A stretch of DNA of 64,000 nt, taken from NCBI GenBank assembly GCA_019671135.1, contig JAHRHY010000011.1:558001-622000 (forward strand), in the 5' to 3' direction. This document shows, one piece after another, positions 21,979 through 33,652 of this stretch. The notes beneath the pieces were generated by a model. That model searched no databases. It was not told the DNA's origin and worked only from the letters and a program-made list of their open reading frames with translations. Position 1 is the first letter of the stretch. The number at the start of each line of letters is the position of its first letter. This stretch comes from Linnemannia hyalina (taxonomy: Eukaryota; Mortierellomycota; Mortierellomycetes; Mortierellales; Mortierellaceae). The translations under genes were made by a program, and so were the position numbers.

Positions 21979-24016
21979 ATGAACCAGCACCCGAGCAATC
22001 CCTTGGTTTTTCAAGACTCCTTCAACCGCGACGGGTTTCATGACGGAGGAAACAGCTCTGCCAACGGTGGCAAGGATGAGAACAGCACCGGCAATTCATT
22101 TTTTGAGAATGAAATGTCATTCAACTCGGACAGGTTTCTTTGCGTCAACTTTTCCGACGATCTCTTCTCTTCGACTCCAATCTTCTCCAGCCTCCCCCAG
22201 GTCACTGAGCACATGTGTTTTGCCCAGCAAGAGCAGCAACAGCTTCAGCAACACACCGAGCATCAAGTTCATTTCCCGTCATCCCTGGCCGATTCCTCGA
22301 CCTTCGCCTTTCCCCTCGAGCACACTTTTACTCAGCAGCAACAGTCACAAGGGCATGCCGCGCAAGTTCTGTCGATGCCGCAGTTTTCCACCGTCCAATA
22401 TGTCCCGGAGTCGCAACAGACCCACCAAGACACCACTACCCTTGATTCGCAGCAGCAACTACTACATCATCAGACCCCCACCATCCCATCTCAACCCCAA
22501 CAGTACTGCGACTCTTCCGTCCTAAACGCCTTCCGACAACACTTACCCTCTCCTTCCCCTTCGTTGGACGCAAGCACTGCCGCATCTGTGGCGATCATTG
22601 CCACCGCTACCTCTGCTGACACTCATCACCAGCAGAACCCTAACTATTACAATAACGTCCTTCTGAACCAGACCTCTTCCACCCAACGGATCCCTATGGG
22701 CTTTACTCAATTCCGCTCACCCGCACTGGATCAATTCTCCCTCGCCAGTCCTAATGAGGACTCATTGTCACCGGCCACGGAGCATGGGTATTTTGATAGG
22801 ACTGAAGAGTCCTCATCGTCTTCGCCATTTTACCATCCTTTGTCGTCGGCTTATTTGAATTACAGCGGCGCCGAGTACTTGACAAGTTCCTTGCAAGACT
22901 TTGCACTGTCTGCCGGCAACGGTCTCTTCCCCCTCCTCACATCTGCCTCAAGCTCAAGCCCGGTCTCCAGCTCCGTCATGGTCATTCCCTTCAACAACGT
23001 CCTGCCTTCGCCGACATCCTCTCCTACGGATCTTCTAACAGTCCTAGTTCCACCGTCTGTTATCAGTCGAGCGGTCCGCAAGACCGCATCCCAGCAGCAA
23101 CTGTCTACCTCCGGTCATCACCAGTATCATCAAGATTCCTTTTTGTCGTCGCCAGCGTCCTCTACCTGCGACACTCTTGTTAGTTACTCTCCTACCTTGT
23201 CGAACTCGTCGGCTTCGCCTTTGTTCGGTTCTACGGTTCCCGCTTTGTCTTCTCCCCTCAAGCAACAGTTCAAACGCGTCGCATTCTCGGACGGTGACGA
23301 TTCCGATATCCCCAATGAAGAAGAGGAGAACAAGCGCAACCCCAAGCGCAGAAAGCGTGTCCGCAAAGCCGCTCCCAAGCCTGTCAACAAGCCCAAGGGA
23401 CCCCGGATTACCCTCTACGTAAGTCTTTTTTTTTTTGTGGGGATTTGTTATTGAAAAAATGTGTTATTTCCTCTCCCTCATGTGGACCAACACAAAGCCA
23501 TGTGTTTAATCCATTGTTTACGCGTTTCGCGTTTCGCGTTTGTGTAAATTTTATTAATGCATCTTTTGTTTTGATTGCTTCATTTAGTGCCAGTACCCGG
23601 GTTGCAAAGTAACCTGCTCCAGCCACCCCTCCATGGTCCGCCATGCTGAAGCCCACAAATGGCGAGGCCTTTACTCCCCCGTCCGGTGCGAGGCTTGCCA
23701 GAGCTCGCTCTCGAACGAGTTCTCGGTCCAGCGACATATCCTCCGCTCGGCCGAGACATCGCGGTGCCGCAAGATGAGGACCTACAGCATCATGAGGTCC
23801 GAGAACGAGATCGACAGCACGGTCAAGTTCTGCCCGAGGCGTCCTCATGGCAAGAAGACTGTTCCGGTTGATCTGGCGAAGATGAAGGCAAAGTACATTG
23901 AGGGGTGGCAGGGAACGATGGATGACTTGGTTGGTCAGTGTAAAGGTAAAGAGGAACGAGTGGTGATTGGGCGGTGTGGAGTTGAGACGGTGGTAATGAG
24001 TCATAGAGGGCCGTGA
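21979..24016 (+). CDS. Zinc-finger transcription factor A (C2H2 plus atypical C2HC finger)
   Basis: Two exons (21979-23418, 23588-24016) join in phase to 622 residues. The first 430 residues are Gln/Ser/Thr/Pro-rich and disordered, like an activation domain. A basic segment (PKRRKRVRKAAPK, about residues 455-467) is a probable nuclear localisation signal. The second exon starts exactly at the first zinc ligand. Finger 1 is C481-x4-C486-x12-H499-x3-H503. Finger 2 is C514-x2-C517-x12-H530-x9-C540, with a long loop and a final Cys in place of His. The same second-finger spacing occurs in the gene at 25249-27303 on the other strand. Upstream of 21979 the frame is open without an ATG; I treat that as leader. 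Likely a nuclear DNA-binding regulator; target unknown. Confidence 0.82.
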
Positions 24017-25248
24017 TATACTTTTCTTTGCTCTTTACTTTTTTTCATTTAACAACACATATACTTATATATAGATGTACCAAAAACCACCACGAAAACC
24101 AATGTAGACATTGTGTACAGTAGCATAAACAATAGGTCAATGAATTAACCCATATAACCATTGCTGGATCGATAACGGAATGGGAAGGATGCCAATGGGG
24201 GTTGCACTAAAGGAGGTTCGGTTCTTCAAAAATGTTATTCACGTTTCGCGACAAGCAAAAAAGAAAGCCAATGGAAAAAGAGTGGGTGATGAGGGGAAGG
24301 GGGGTTGAGGTCGTTTATTATTAGAGCGAGTAGAAATATAATACGCGTTTTGCTGTTTGCATTAGCATGTGCCCTTCTCGTTTTCCCTCTTCTTTAACCT
24401 CGCCTTCTATTCCTTCTCCTTCTTCATCCATCATGCTTGTTTTCATCCTCGTTTTCATCCCTGCCCTTATTTTTCTCCATCTGGCCTCACACGCATCCAA
24501 TTGATGAAAAGTACTCTTCACCCTCATCCTAATTCAAAAAAAAGTTACTCCGTCTGTCTGTGTCTCTGTCTCACAAAAGAACGAGGATGAAGCATTCCTC
24601 CTTCCTGACGTCGTTTGCATTAACTCAAAGAGGTTTCGTTCTCGCCTAGTCTTTCTGTTCTTCGTCATTTTTTCCTTTTATTTTGCATGGAAGGAAGAAA
24701 TAGGGATGATGACGATGTGCGTACATGGATATCAAACATCAACATCAAAAATCAACCCTCTCCACGAGGGTTTGCATGACATGCATAAAAAAAAGGAGGG
24801 GGGATGTTGGTGGAGGAAAAAGAAAGGTGTTGGATGAGGATGAGACGTCAGAGTAAAAGAAGTAAACTGAGAGAGATCGCACCATTTCTTCAAAGAACAA
24901 GTGTGAGATCGCAGCAGGAGAGTAAAGCGTACATGCGACAAAACAAACAAACAAACAAACAAACAAACGCTGCCGACTGACGAAAGAAAACGTCAAAAAA
25001 AATCGGTTGACAACAACAACAAGTTCAAGCATAGACACATGCCTATGCATTGCATGGGCAATGGTTGGGCATTGTCGACATTAGAGGAGTGCAATGTTGT
25101 TTGGACGAGGTAGTGGAACTTTTTGTATTTTGTAACTTTTTTTAGTAGAACTATCTTTTAGGGGGGTGGGGGATGTGTGAAATAATACAAGAGAAAAAAC
25201 TAGAGGGTATAGTAAGGTATATGGAGGAAAGGGGAGAGGAATAGGCTA
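24017..25248. other. Spacer between the two convergent zinc-finger genes
   Basis: This 1.2 kb tail-to-tail spacer contains both 3' untranslated regions. It has T-rich tracts after the first gene, an (AAAC)7 microsatellite, and A/G-rich sequence before the second stop. No coding frame. Confidence 0.5.
24941..24968. repeat. (AAAC)7 microsatellite
   Basis: Seven perfect AAAC units, 28 bp, in the spacer between the two zinc-finger genes. Confidence 0.9.
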
Positions 25249-27303
25249 TTACATCTTCTTCTTGCGACCCGAAAGAGCCTCGTCGACGACCATAGAAGGA
25301 CGACGACGCTTCTTGGTCAACTCATCCTCCGTCATGTCATCGTGCTCCTGAGGCATTTCAATGTCTTCCATCATCATCGCCTGATACTGGTGTTGATATG
25401 AGTGATACTGTCGGCTGTGCTGCTGCTGCTGTTGTTGCTGTTGAAGCAGCTGTTGCTGTTGTTGGAGGGCGGCAGTCTTGGATCGATCAATCTCATTGCG
25501 AAGAGTGGTCGAGATCTTCTTGCCCATGCGGTTCATAACCTCGTCCAGAGGTTTGGCCCGGTAGGAGCTGATCTCGTAATGGACCTCAGCGCCGTTTGAG
25601 GTCTTGATCTGGCCGATGGTTCCGACTGCACGGCAGATAGAGTCCATGGGTGACAAGTTGATGTGGCGTGTCACGGCGTCGCGACGAGAGAGGTTGGACT
25701 TGCAGCCGACACAGTTCCAGAGCAACTTGTCGTGGATCGACTCGATGTGGCGGACCAAGACTGCGGGCCCTGCGAACCGTTGGCCACACTTGGGGCATTG
25801 GTGCGTTCCTGTGGAAGCGGAAGTGGTAGGAGCGGAGGTGCTGCAGCCACTGTGGTTGGCAGTGGCAGGAGAAGAGGGGGTCAGGGCAGACCCACGGAGG
25901 GTTGAAGCGCGTCGCTGGGAGGCCATAGAAGAGTTCGATGAAGTTGAGGACTTGCGTGAGCGAATGATGAGGTTGGAGCACTCGCTGTTCCTGCGCTTGA
26001 TGCGACGTTCGTTAGCCAAAAAGTTCTCATAGAGGGACGAGGGAGTAATGGAGGGCGAGGCAGCGCGGGAGGACTGGCAGGAGGAGTTGGCGGCCATGTC
26101 GGAGTGGGCATAGGATGACGAGGGCGAAGCAAAGAGCGGTGTTGATGATCCAGAGGAGAAAGATGATTCGACGGGGGATGAGACAAATCCCCAGGGATAG
26201 TTGCTCTGCTGCTGTGACTGCTGCTGTTGGTATTGGCCGGCACGTACAATGTTGTTGGCGGCTGACATTGAGGGCGAGGCAGCCAGGGGGGTGACAGAGG
26301 AGGATTCCCAAGGGCCAGACATGGGCGATATGGAGCTATTGAACACCATTGCTTGCCGCTCGGACTCGGTCGAGGTCATGATCTGGAGCATGGGCTTGCG
26401 CTGGCGAGGATGCTGGATCTGACCCTGTCTTGGGTGGTACTGAATTGGCGACAACAATGTTGGCTGCTGCTGGTGTTGTTGAGACTGCATCATCGAGAAG
26501 TCGGTGTTCCAAGTGGAGGCCGTGCAAGGAGAGGAAGGGGAGGAATGAGCATCGCCGACCACAGCGGCAACAGTCGCTGCTACTGATCCTTGAATGTGTT
26601 GTTGCTGTTGTTGTTGAACCTGAAGGAACTGGCGCTGCTCGTTGATGAGAGGATATTCGATCCCAAAGGACATGGAAGTGACGACTGGTGTAGCAGAGGA
26701 GGAGTTGGTGTTGTTGATGGCAGCAGTAGAAGGTGAAGAAGAAGGTGAGGAGGATGAAAGAGATGTCGGTGTAGAAAGGAAGAATGAGGGGCTACTATTG
26801 TCGTTGTTGATGATCTCGCTAGACATCATGGATGATTGGAGTGCTGCAGTCGCCTGCAGAGTGTGAAGCACCCCCTTGAAATCTTCTTGGTCCTGGTTGT
26901 TGTTCGACGCCATAATACCTAATGACAGCTCGTCAAGCGAGGGAGCGAAGCCAGAGTCGCGGCGGATGCTGATGAGGCTTGGAGGGCAGATGCTGCTGTT
27001 GTTGGTGGTGCAGTTGGAAGAGGTGTCCTGGGGCATGGACATCCCGATGCCCTGGAAGTAGGTTCGCTCACAGTCGAGATCGATAGGGGCGGTGTTGTAG
27101 CCCTGAATGGAGGAGGCCATGCTAAACATCACTGGCACTTGCAGATTGTTATAGGCCACAGCAGGATGTTGTGGCTGCTCGTATTGTGGTTGCTGCTGCT
27201 GTTGTTGTTGATATGATGTGGAGTTGTTGTTGTACATTTGTGGATGCTGTTGTTGTTGGAAGTGGTGTTGTTGTTGTTGGTACTGGTGGTGATAGTGTGA
27301 CAT
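25249..27303 (-). CDS. Zinc-finger transcription factor B (C2H2 plus atypical C2HC finger)
   Basis: Single-exon minus-strand gene of 684 residues. The N-terminus is extremely Gln/Tyr/Asn-rich (MSHYHHQYQQQQHHFQQQQ), then Ser/Pro-rich to about residue 500. Finger 1, in QCPKCGQRFAGPAVLVRH, is C-x2-C-x12-H-x4-H. Finger 2, from CVGCKSNLSRRDAVTRH, is C-x2-C-x12-H-x9-C, with exactly the same unusual spacing as the neighbour at 21979-24016. A further Gln run and a basic end (KKRRRPS, SGRKKKM) follow, probable nuclear localisation signals. No intron interrupts the finger region, unlike the neighbour. A TATA box lies 208 bp upstream of the ATG. Probable nuclear regulator and diverged relative of the convergent neighbour; function unknown. 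Confidence 0.82.
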   Translation of the reverse strand: MSHYHHQYQQQQHHFQQQQHPQMYNNNSTSYQQQQQQQPQYEQPQHPAVAYNNLQVPVMFSMASSIQGYNTAPIDLDCERTYFQGIGMSMPQDTSSNCTTNNSSICPPSLISIRRDSGFAPSLDELSLGIMASNNNQDQEDFKGVLHTLQATAALQSSMMSSEIINNDNSSPSFFLSTPTSLSSSSPSSSPSTAAINNTNSSSATPVVTSMSFGIEYPLINEQRQFLQVQQQQQQHIQGSVAATVAAVVGDAHSSPSSPCTASTWNTDFSMMQSQQHQQQPTLLSPIQYHPRQGQIQHPRQRKPMLQIMTSTESERQAMVFNSSISPMSGPWESSSVTPLAASPSMSAANNIVRAGQYQQQQSQQQSNYPWGFVSSPVESSFSSGSSTPLFASPSSSYAHSDMAANSSCQSSRAASPSITPSSLYENFLANERRIKRRNSECSNLIIRSRKSSTSSNSSMASQRRASTLRGSALTPSSPATANHSGCSTSAPTTSASTGTHQCPKCGQRFAGPAVLVRHIESIHDKLLWNCVGCKSNLSRRDAVTRHINLSPMDSICRAVGTIGQIKTSNGAEVHYEISSYRAKPLDEVMNRMGKKISTTLRNEIDRSKTAALQQQQQLLQQQQQQQQHSRQYHSYQHQYQAMMMEDIEMPQEHDDMTEDELTKKRRRPSMVVDEALSGRKKKM

Positions 27304-27510
27304 TCTACGATATGGAAATTAAAAGGGTATCTGGGGGAAACAAGGAATGAATGCAAAAAAAGCGGAGGGTCCGAGATAAAAAATGGTGTTGTCCTTTTGG
27401 TTACGTTTAAAGAAGGAGGTAAGGAGAGGAATGGAGGAGGAGGAAAGAGCTGTCGACTATGATTATGGATACACTATGAATCACTGAAGGGAGGACAAAC
27501 GGTATTCCCT

Positions 27511-27517
27511 TTTTATA
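27511..27517 (-). promoter_or_regulatory. TATA box of zinc-finger gene B
   Basis: TATAAAA on the minus strand lies about 208 bp upstream of the ATG at 27303. A second TATATAA motif occurs near 27730. Confidence 0.4.
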
Positions 27518-30500
27518 TGTATATGTACGAATGCGATGGTTAGCAAAGAGGGAAATTATTAGAAAGCAATTGATGAAGAAGAGGAACGAAGGTGAAGTGT
27601 AGCGATAAAGAGACGATAAGGTATAATCGATGAAGGATATCGATGAATGAGAATAGAGAAGATAGAGAGGGATTGAAGACTGAAGAAGTGAAGAAAAAAA
27701 AAGGACAAAAGGAGATGTCGAGGGTATTATATAAACAAAAAATTGTCTATGTGATCGTCGACGAAAGAGAGATGTGAGGGTATGAGAGCGAAGTAGACGA
27801 GGGGGGATAGTATTGTTCTGTCTGGTGGTGAACGTGTGAGTGAGCTTGAGAGAAAAGCAAGCGAGAAGGACATGGTGTGTTTAATAGTGCTCGAGTTCGA
27901 GAGGGTGGGTCAGTGGGCTCGCCGAGGGGCGATATAACAAATTTCTGGTGTTGTTACTCTATCCAATTCAATCGGAATCTCGCCCTGCTCGTCCATGCAT
28001 GCCATTCGACATCGATAACCCAATGCATATGCATGTTAGTTGTATGTATGTGTGCGACGCTTCCTTTTCTTTTGTTGATGTTGCGCCTCGACATCCATCA
28101 ACTCTTTTTTGTTTTTCTTTTCTCTCAAACTTGCAGATATGTTTTGATTCTTTGTATAGTAAGGTGGTGTCTATGGACCATTGGCATGCAAAGCATGCAT
28201 CATAAACAACAGTAGCATTGTTGACAAGCAAGGGAAAACAATGATTTGCTTATTCATTTCATTTCATTCGTTCATTTTTCGCCAATTTCATCCGTCGACT
28301 CCATTGTTCAATTGAAGATACTACTACATCTTCTCGTAGACTTGGACCCATCAACATCAAACATCCGTGAAGAAAGCATTGACCATAGAAGCACATAACC
28401 ATCTACTCAATCGCCATCTTTCGTCTTAACTACAAACAGGCCATGGTCATGCTTGTTTCCCTCTCCGTTCGCTCGCTCTTCTCCATGATCCATCCACCGC
28501 TTTGTTAACAATTTTCCCTTCAATGAAAACCGCGTCGTTGTCCTACAAGTATTGCGAGCCGAAGAGAAAGGTCCTCCAAAGAAAAAATAATATTGAGGGG
28601 ACAACAGGAATGAGATGAGGAAGTTCAATGAACACAATACCTTTCGCCTATCCAACTCTATTCCTTTCACGAATTCATTCTCGTGTTCGGTGTGCCTAGT
28701 GTCTGCTGTTCATTTTTTTGTGGTGTCGTTCTTGTTATTGTTACCATTCACAATGCCAATCCAAATCACCGTCCGCCACTCAGTCAGTCATTCATTCAGT
28801 TGGTCAGGCATTGAAGAGACACACGGACAGCAATTGAGGCAACCACCGGAAAAAAAAAGAAATTTCAACACTTCCAGAGGCAGGGCCCACCACCGCCCAA
28901 AAGGGGACGGTGTTGTATGTAATCCACAAAACATGTTACCCTTGCACAAAGGGGGAAAAGGGTGTTTGTAGTGTGTAATGTATGTGTGGGCTCCGCATGC
29001 GAAGAGGGGAAGGCACAGTCATTACACACGCACTATTACATACAATCAAGTCCTTCTTTTTCTGTGTGTTTCTGAGTGTATGTGCGTTTCTCGTGACATT
29101 CTTCCAGGCCTGTGGTTCCAAAGGGTTTTTTGTCCCACAAAAAAAAGAAAGAAAACCTGCATGGAAGGAATGTAGGGTGGATGGGGGAGAGGGAAGGTCT
29201 AGGTGTCGGAACACAAAGAAATAAATGCACGCTTGAGTATTCCTTTACTCTAGAACTACATTACAATCGACAGGTAGATGAAGAATGGACCCTACCTTGT
29301 TTGTTTGTTGCATGACCCATTTTTAAACAGGAGATAGAAGGAAGGAGGGAAACGGAAGGAAAGGGAGATGGAAAAGGAGAAGGGTACCGTTGCCTGGTAC
29401 CTTTCATCCTTTGGGTTAACGCACGTCAGACTGACAGCAAATGTTAGATGAAGGGGACAGAAGGGCAATACAAACCAAGGGCGAAGAATGAAGTGTGGTG
29501 AGGATAAAGAAGGGAGATAGAGCGACAGAATGAACGTCAATGCACGTTCCGCGGGGTGTAGGAGACAGGAAGGGTCGAGCCCGTCTTTCCGTCAATGCAT
29601 TCGTCAGACGGACCAGTAAGGTAACCGAGAAGGCTACCAAAGAACGAAAAATGACAGACAAACAAACAGGGAGAGAGAGGGAACCAGAAGAGACTGAAAA
29701 GTGGCGCGGTAAAATAATTTTTTGGTCATTTGGTTGTAAGATACGACCAGAAGAATTAAAAAGAAAAAGTTCGCGCCAAGGGTGATCGTGGTGAGAAATG
29801 TCCAATGGTCAATGCTCTTGAATGAGTGGGCTGCATCATTTGAATGAATGCATCATTAAAAAAATGAAAAAGTGATGGTCCTTTGGGGCACCTTCTGTCC
29901 CCTTCTCTTCGCCCCCTTCCTTGACTCCTTCCCTCCCTTCTTCTTCCCTTTTCTCCCCTCTTTCACTGTCCCTGCTCCTCCTCCTTCTCACCCTCCTTCC
30001 TTCATTGTTCCCCTCTTTGTCGCTCTTTTGAATTTTCACTATTCATCCATGTTCCAATTTTGTCAATGCAATGTCAATGCTGGACGTCCAATCGACTCGA
30101 CCCAAAAGACCCAAAGAAAAAAAAAGGCAAGGAGACGGAAGTTAGGGTTGTGAGAGATGGACACATTTGTTTCTGTGGGTTCGAGCCTTTAGCTGTTTTG
30201 GTCTAGCCACAGCATTATCATCTCTTCATATCTCGTCTATCCATCTCTGGTATGAAAAAAGAGAAAGCTGCAATTTTTATTGCCACTGGCTATCCTAGCT
30301 GCTCTCTCGCAGGGCATTGAACTGAACAGGCACACAACAAAAGGGGTGTGTTCATCTCGTGCCTCTGAACGAGAGGGCCACCCACAGATTGAGAGGCACA
30401 AGAAATGTAAATATTTAACTCGACAGAAGAAAAGAACGCAAAAAATGGATCGTGAATCACCTGCAACTATTTTGGACGGGTTTAACATCGGTTGTTAGGC

Positions 30501-30604
30501 ACGAGATTGGTTGTTGGCCTATGAGAGATACAACACCAAAGAGGAGAGTATATCTGATAACGGAACAAAACCTATACCATCTCTTCTTTCCCTTGCACTG
30601 GCTC

Positions 30605-30655
30605 GAAAGAGAGAGAGAGAGAGAAAAGGAGGAGGAGAGAGAGAAAGGGCGAGAG
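30605..30655. repeat. GA-rich simple repeat
   Basis: (GA)n followed by AGG and GA units forms an almost pure purine run of about 50 bp. Confidence 0.75.
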
Positions 30656-33225
30656 TACGAGGATGACATCCATCTGGTGTTTAATAGTTAGTTCGAGTGG
30701 GTGAATGAGTAGATCCCCATTTCAAAAAGTGGTGTTGTGGTACAAACGGAGTTCCTTGTCCTTTCTCCTAACCCTTTTTTTCTCTCTCTTTCTCTCTTGT
30801 CCCGTTTGTTCGTTGTTGTTGTTTTGTTGTTGTTGTTATCGATTTTGTTGTGTGTTCGGTCATCGTCAAATAGGGAGAGCAGGGAGAGGATGAGGAGAGG
30901 GGAGACAGTGAAAAGACGAACTCTTGTTCATACTCGGGTTGTTGTTGATGTCAATGTTGTTTGCCGCTCTGTGGATCTCTCATCATACCACTTCGTGTTC
31001 TTTCCCCCTCCTTGTCCAATGGGGCTTGAGGTATTTGGCATGTCATCCTGGAGAGCACTAAGAGAAACTCATTAGCCCTTGTGTCCATTGTTTGCGCTTT
31101 GCCTTTCCTTCTCTCTTATGGTTTTACCTTGTTTTTCTTGCTTCCCTCATCAAGTGTGCAAAAATAAAAAGTGTATTCCAATTGACACCATTCTCGACAA
31201 TAGGGCAAGACAAGCTCAGGCGTGATCAAACTTCAATCCAGCCTCTTACCTTCTCTATTCTCGACAAACCCGTAGTAGCTATCATCGTCGTCAGCAGTAG
31301 TAGCAGTAGTAGCAAGACACCATTGAGCAAGCAACAACAACAACTAAAAAGCAACAAGAAAATAAAAATACGCGTCGGGAGGGATCAAGATACCAGATGA
31401 TGATGGTACAACCTCACCCCCTGGCTGTAAAAAAAATCTAATGGCCTCTCGGACATACTTACACACGCACACATACTCTCTCCCTTCTGTTTCTCTTCAC
31501 CTCGCTATCTGGTCCCTCAACACCATCCCCATCATCATCCACCCTCATCGTCATTCATTGCACTTTCTTCTCGTCCGTCTTCTGTCTCCCTCATAGCATT
31601 TCTACCCATCTACTCTTCCTCTCCCTCCTTCCCTCCTCCCCTTTTTGCATCTCCTCCTGCCCCTTGGAGCGTCTCAAAAGTCGTTGGGTAACAAAAAAAA
31701 ATAGGCTCATTTCTTTGGTTTCCTCCTCGAGGGACCATTCGAGAATCTGGCGAGAAACGTGATGGTGTTTAATGGTATTTGGGCTGAACTGGGCTGATTA
31801 AGGAATGAGGGAGAGATATGTAGTAAATCGATGAACAGAAAAAGAAAAAAAAAACCCGAAAATAAGTTTGGACGGTCCATGTCCCGAATATCGTAGTCTG
31901 ATTTTCTTCTTATGGAGAGAGAGTGATAGGGAGGGAAGGAAGGAAAGGGAAAGGGTGAGATTTTCTTGCCGCACCCCCTAAATAACCCTTTATGCTTGTC
32001 CTTTCTTTTTTTTTCTCCATTACATCTCTCCGTCCATCGCCCAATCCAAAGGAGGTTGAAAGTAGTCAGGGGTGATGGAGAGAAGACGAAGAGAGAGGAA
32101 GGAAGGGAGGGAGGGAAGGAGGGAAAAATAAGCGGATTGGAGAAATAAACAAACAAGCTTACAAGCTTTCTTGGGCGCACGCAAAAGTGACAACATTGTG
32201 GCATGCTTTGGGATGGTCAGATGTATAGAAGGGAGAAGGAGAAGGGAGGAGAGAGACGGGTGTGGGAACCGCCAGAAGGAATTTGTAAGGAGAGCGGGAC
32301 TATACAAGGAATAGGAGAGAGAGAACGAGAGAGGGTTGATTTGGATACTTGGGTGACCGAACCCACATGTCCGAGACATAATAAAATAAAAAAAACGGAC
32401 AACGACTACATGAACGATGAACGGGCAAGGGAAAGAGACAAGGAATTTTTTTTTCCATTAAACATTCCATTGCTATCACAAGATTCTTTCTTTGATACAT
32501 CTACTCTTTTTTCATAGAGGGAAATAAAAACCAAGGGTGTGTTCGCCACATCCATGAATGGGCGATCCTTCATTCCAAAAGTGCGAGTGCAAAATGTAAA
32601 GAAAAACAGGGATATGCAGATTTCGTATGTTGTTTGCTTTGTCTCTCTCTTTTTTAGTCTTTCCTCCTGTTCTTGTTCTTTGTACGCTCCTACCTTGAAT
32701 GTATTTTTTGAAAGATGGGTCCAGATCAAAGCATTGTCGTTTATTTTGAGAACGAGGACAAAACAAGGAAGGAAGCAAGGAAGCAAGGAAGGAGGCGCGT
32801 GTGTGAGTGAGTGGTAGAAAGGAGACAGGTAATTACTCCATCGTTTGTTTTGCATGGGTCTCTTAGCAATTGAGTCGCTTTTGTCAAAAGGGGAATGGTG
32901 ATTGCTAACGTTGTGGCCCGTTTGTCGCTAGCTATATCTTTCTTACCCCTTTGCCACGAGATAACAGGCCCTCTCCTAGCACCAACTAACCAACCCAACG
33001 CCACCTCCTCCTTGTTCGTTCTTTTTAGTTTGTCTACGTACTGGAGTTGCATCATGGAGACCATTTTTTATGCAACCATCAGGAGACCACAAATTTAGAT
33101 ACACGTTTTCCAAAGGGTCAACCTCAATTCTACCTGACTTAGAACGAGTTCCTCAAAGGCGAATGCAACATACCGCAGAAAGGAAAAAGTACGACATACG
33201 AGCGAGAAAGAGTAATCGATTCTTG

Positions 33226-33241
33226 GATCGATCGATCGATC
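33226..33241. repeat. (GATC)4 microsatellite
   Basis: Four perfect GATC units, self-complementary, with a short CG-alternating run (GACGCGCGCGCG) about 20 bp downstream. Confidence 0.8.
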
Positions 33242-33624
33242 AATGTCCATCCCCATTGGAGACGCGCGCGCGATCCTCTATCAAGTATGCACCCCCTCCT
33301 TCCTTCCCTTCCTTCCCTTTACCTCCATTTCTCGTCATTTCGCACTTTCAACAGTATCGCAAGACAGAATTCATTGATTTGCTTCTTTTCCCTTGATTAC
33401 TTCTGCGCGACGAACATCGGCGAAAGAAGAACGAGCTAACAAAGAAACAAAAAGGAATCGCGCTTTTTCTCCTACATATGTTGCCTCAGCACAACATACT
33501 TGCTTTTAACATGAAATCATTATTCTGTGAATAATGCAAACAAGAAAAAAGAGATGGAATTCTTCCGCCTCCTGCGTGGAGATGCGTGATGAAGCTGGTC
33601 ACTAGATGGCTTGAGTGTTCAACC

Positions 33625-33652
33625 AAAAAAAAAAAAAAAAAAAAAAAAAAAA
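33625..33652. repeat. 28-base poly(A) run
   Basis: A perfect A28 homopolymer, by far the longest in the window. It could be slippage-grown sequence or the tail of an old retroposed element; no target duplication was recognised. Confidence 0.9.

Noticed and set aside
30178..30187. GGTTCGAGCC, a tRNA B-box-like motif
   Set aside because: No matching A box or foldable cloverleaf lies upstream at the right distance. No tRNA gene was found in the window.
32095..32130. AAGG/GGGA-rich tract considered as a telomere-like or CRISPR-like repeat
   Set aside because: It is an irregular purine run without a fixed unit or spacers. Eukaryotic nuclear context makes CRISPR irrelevant.
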